Positions 16,102 to 17,591 of a stretch of DNA of 17,591 nt are shown here, piece by piece. Source of the DNA: Verrucomicrobiota bacterium (GTDB lineage Bacteria; Verrucomicrobiota; Verrucomicrobiia; Limisphaerales; AV2). The notes under the pieces are model-generated. The model saw only the letters and a program-made list of their open reading frames with translations, was not told the origin of the DNA and ran no database searches. A program made the translations under genes and the position numbers. The stretch is taken from positions 1 to 17,591 of the forward strand of contig QHPW01000272.1 of NCBI GenBank assembly GCA_003219675.1, written 5' to 3'. Position 1 is the stretch's first letter; each line of letters opens with the position of its first letter.

Positions 16102-16959
16102 ATGAGGCGGGAGAAGTCATTCGACGAATCCATCCGCGGCTGCGAGCGGGCGTTTACGCGTGCAGACCTTGTGGTTCTGATTCTGGCGGTCTCAGTGTTG
16201 CTGGTCCTGCAAATGCCGTCTTTGGCCAACACGCGACGAAATGGCAACGCGTCGCTCTGCGTCGCGCATCTCCAGCAGTTGTCACGCGCGTGGCGACTCT
16301 ATGCCGATGACAACAGCGATCGGCTGGTGGGGAACCTTGACGGCGGGGGTGTCTCGACTCTATCAAACAGCAACAAGACCTGGGTGCTGGGGTGGATGGA
16401 TTTTAGCGGCGGAATCCCCGCGGGGGCGGACACGGACACGCGTTATCTGGCCGTGTATTCACCCCTTGCGCCGTATGCGAACCGTTCCGCGGAAATCTTC
16501 AAATGCCCTGAAGACCAGAGCTTGAGCCTGGGCAACAGGGGCGCACAGCGCGTGCGGAGCGTTTCAATGAACGGTTACCTGGGCGAACGGGCAAGTCCCT
16601 TCACCCCAGGATACCGACAGTTCAAAAAAATCACCGAGATGGCAACTCCCGGACCCGCAAGAACATGGATTTTCCTCGATGAGCGTGAGGAGAGCATCAA
16701 CGACGGCTTTTTCGTTGTCGACATGAGCGGGTATCCGAACAACCCCAATGCCTTGCGGATCGTGGATTTTCCGGCCGCCTATCACGCTCCTGGCGCAGGA
16801 GTCAGTTTTGCCGACGGTCACGCGCAAATCAAAACGTGGCTCGACCCTCGCACATCGCCAGTGCTTCGCCCCGGCCAGCCCCTGCCGCTCGGCGGCGCAT
16901 CGCCGAACAATCTCGATGTCCTGTGGCTGCAGGAACGCAGCACCAGCAGGATAAATTGA
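16102..16959 (+). CDS. Type IV pilin-like (H-X9-DG) pseudopilin
   Basis: This 285-aa protein has an N-terminal prepilin-like segment, AFTRADLVVLILAVSVLLVL (residues 17-36), preceded by a short charged leader. The cut would fall between Ala and Phe. Position -1 is Ala rather than Gly, and position +5 is Asp rather than Glu, both unusual for classical pilins. A conserved pseudopilin region follows (LCVAHLQQLSRAWRLYADDN, FKCPEDQ, VRSVSMNGYLG). Near the C-terminus is HAPGAGVSFADG, an exact H-X9-DG motif of the DUF1559-type pseudopilins abundant in Planctomycetes and Verrucomicrobia. The frame opens at 16033, but the ATG at 16102 gives the normal short leader. It lies between two propeller paralogues, divergent from the first (202 nt between starts) and convergent with the second. 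The exact role, secretion or surface structure, is unknown. Confidence 0.87.
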   Translation: MRREKSFDESIRGCERAFTRADLVVLILAVSVLLVLQMPSLANTRRNGNASLCVAHLQQLSRAWRLYADDNSDRLVGNLDGGGVSTLSNSNKTWVLGWMDFSGGIPAGADTDTRYLAVYSPLAPYANRSAEIFKCPEDQSLSLGNRGAQRVRSVSMNGYLGERASPFTPGYRQFKKITEMATPGPARTWIFLDEREESINDGFFVVDMSGYPNNPNALRIVDFPAAYHAPGAGVSFADGHAQIKTWLDPRTSPVLRPGQPLPLGGASPNNLDVLWLQERSTSRIN

Positions 16960-17100
16960 TTGTACGGAAAAGGAGGATGACTTTTTCGGCGCCACCCTCC
17001 TCAGCCCAGTTCCCAACTACCTCCTCGGAGAGTTCAAAAAACAGCAATTCCACTGCCAAAATTCAGGGAGCGATGACGCAGTCCGCCCCTTCTCGTATGC

Positions 17101-17591
17101 CTATTCAACCAGCGTAACCCGATAGAACCGATGGTTGGATGTGCCCGCTGCATTGTCCACGCATGTGGCGATTGTACCGTTGACCATCACACCGCCGGAA
17201 ACGTCATTCCAATTCGTCTTGCCCAGGTCTTCGTTGTATTGCACACGATAACTCCAGCCCGGCACCGCCGGCCACCTGATCGTGACCTGATTGCCGCCCG
17301 GCTACAGGCTGGCTTGCGCGCTGAATCTGGAAACCGCGTCCCTCGGGTTCGTGCCGGTTTTGAATTCCACCGAATCGGTGACCCCGTCGTCGTCGGAGTC
17401 GCCCGACCCGGTGTGCGATAAATCGCCGAAATAAGCCTTCTCCCACGCGTCATCCATGCCGTCTGCGTCCGAATCTGTGAACGTGGCCGTCGGAACCTGG
17501 AAAACGTAAACATCCTGCGTGTCGTTGAAATCGCCGGTGACCAGGTCGGAGGCAACGCTGCGGAAGGCAATGATGCTGCCATCAGCGCTGA
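17101..17591 (-). pseudogene. C-terminus of a second propeller paralogue with in-frame amber stop (partial)
   Basis: Reading leftward from the window edge, the frame gives a propeller repeat end (SADGSIIAFRSVASDLV), DVYVFQV, then DSDADGMDDAWEKAYFG and DSDDDGVTDSVEFKTGTNP. These align with the same region of the protein ending at 12705. A TAG at 17302-17304 follows SAQASL, and the same frame continues as PGGNQVTIRW, WSYRVQYNEDLGKTNW and HRFYRVTLVE to a TAG at 17101-17103. That continuation matches the C-terminal domain of the paralogue. The amber sits where CAG (Gln) would give SLQPGGN, consistent with one C-to-T change. It is a nonsense mutation, a sequencing error or, less likely, readthrough. 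The 5' part lies outside the window. If real, the product would lose its C-terminal tail domain. Confidence 0.85.

Noticed and set aside
17187..17582. A 131-aa minus-strand open frame at the right edge
   Set aside because: It is the wrong frame of the propeller paralogue; the correct frame carries the DxDxDG loops and propeller repeat.

Overview
The window looks like about 17.6 kb of chromosome from a Verrucomicrobiota bacterium, probably of the Pedosphaera/Limisphaerales kind. This assignment is an inference from gene content, since no rRNA or tRNA is present. The hints are a high-GC genome with mostly weak Shine-Dalgarno sites, an H-X9-DG pseudopilin whose N-terminus reads AFTRADL, very large secreted beta-propeller proteins with calcium-type DxDxDG loops, a bactofilin pair, and GC-rich hairpin repeats between genes.

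Layout from left to right. 1-245: intergenic, with a hairpin repeat. 246-1119: a secreted alpha/beta hydrolase broken by a frameshift. 1293-3281: a DUF2167 membrane protein followed closely by an unrecognised membrane protein with a C-terminal zinc ribbon. 3354-4031 (minus): a HAD phosphatase, convergent with the preceding pair and divergent from dprA (4115-5221, plus). 5242-5586 (minus): a small exported protein that resembles only the start of a TonB-dependent receptor plug. 5647-5706: a folded GC-rich repeat. 5745-6947 (minus): a polytopic DUF5009/HGSNAT-like acyltransferase. 7116-8257 (plus): a two-gene bactofilin unit, the second gene carrying two N-terminal zinc ribbons. 8334-12514 (minus): argH, a squalene/phytoene synthase and a repetitive SHOCT-capped exported protein, all transcribed leftwards with short gaps. 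12705-15899 (minus): a 1064-aa secreted beta-propeller protein. 16102-16959 (plus): the pseudopilin. 17101 to the window end (minus): the C-terminus of a second propeller paralogue interrupted by an in-frame amber codon.

Housekeeping functions are arginine synthesis (argH), natural transformation or recombination (dprA) and isoprenoid condensation (squalene/phytoene synthase). The rest is mainly cell-envelope or cell-shape material: bactofilins, exported repeat proteins, secreted propellers and a pseudopilin. I see no CRISPR array, transposase, phage module or recognisable defence system. The most unusual items are the zinc-ribbon bactofilin beside a plain bactofilin, the SHOCT-capped repeat protein with an exact 243-bp tandem duplication, the orphan TonB-plug-like protein, and the propeller/pseudopilin/propeller cluster in which one propeller gene appears nonsense-mutated.
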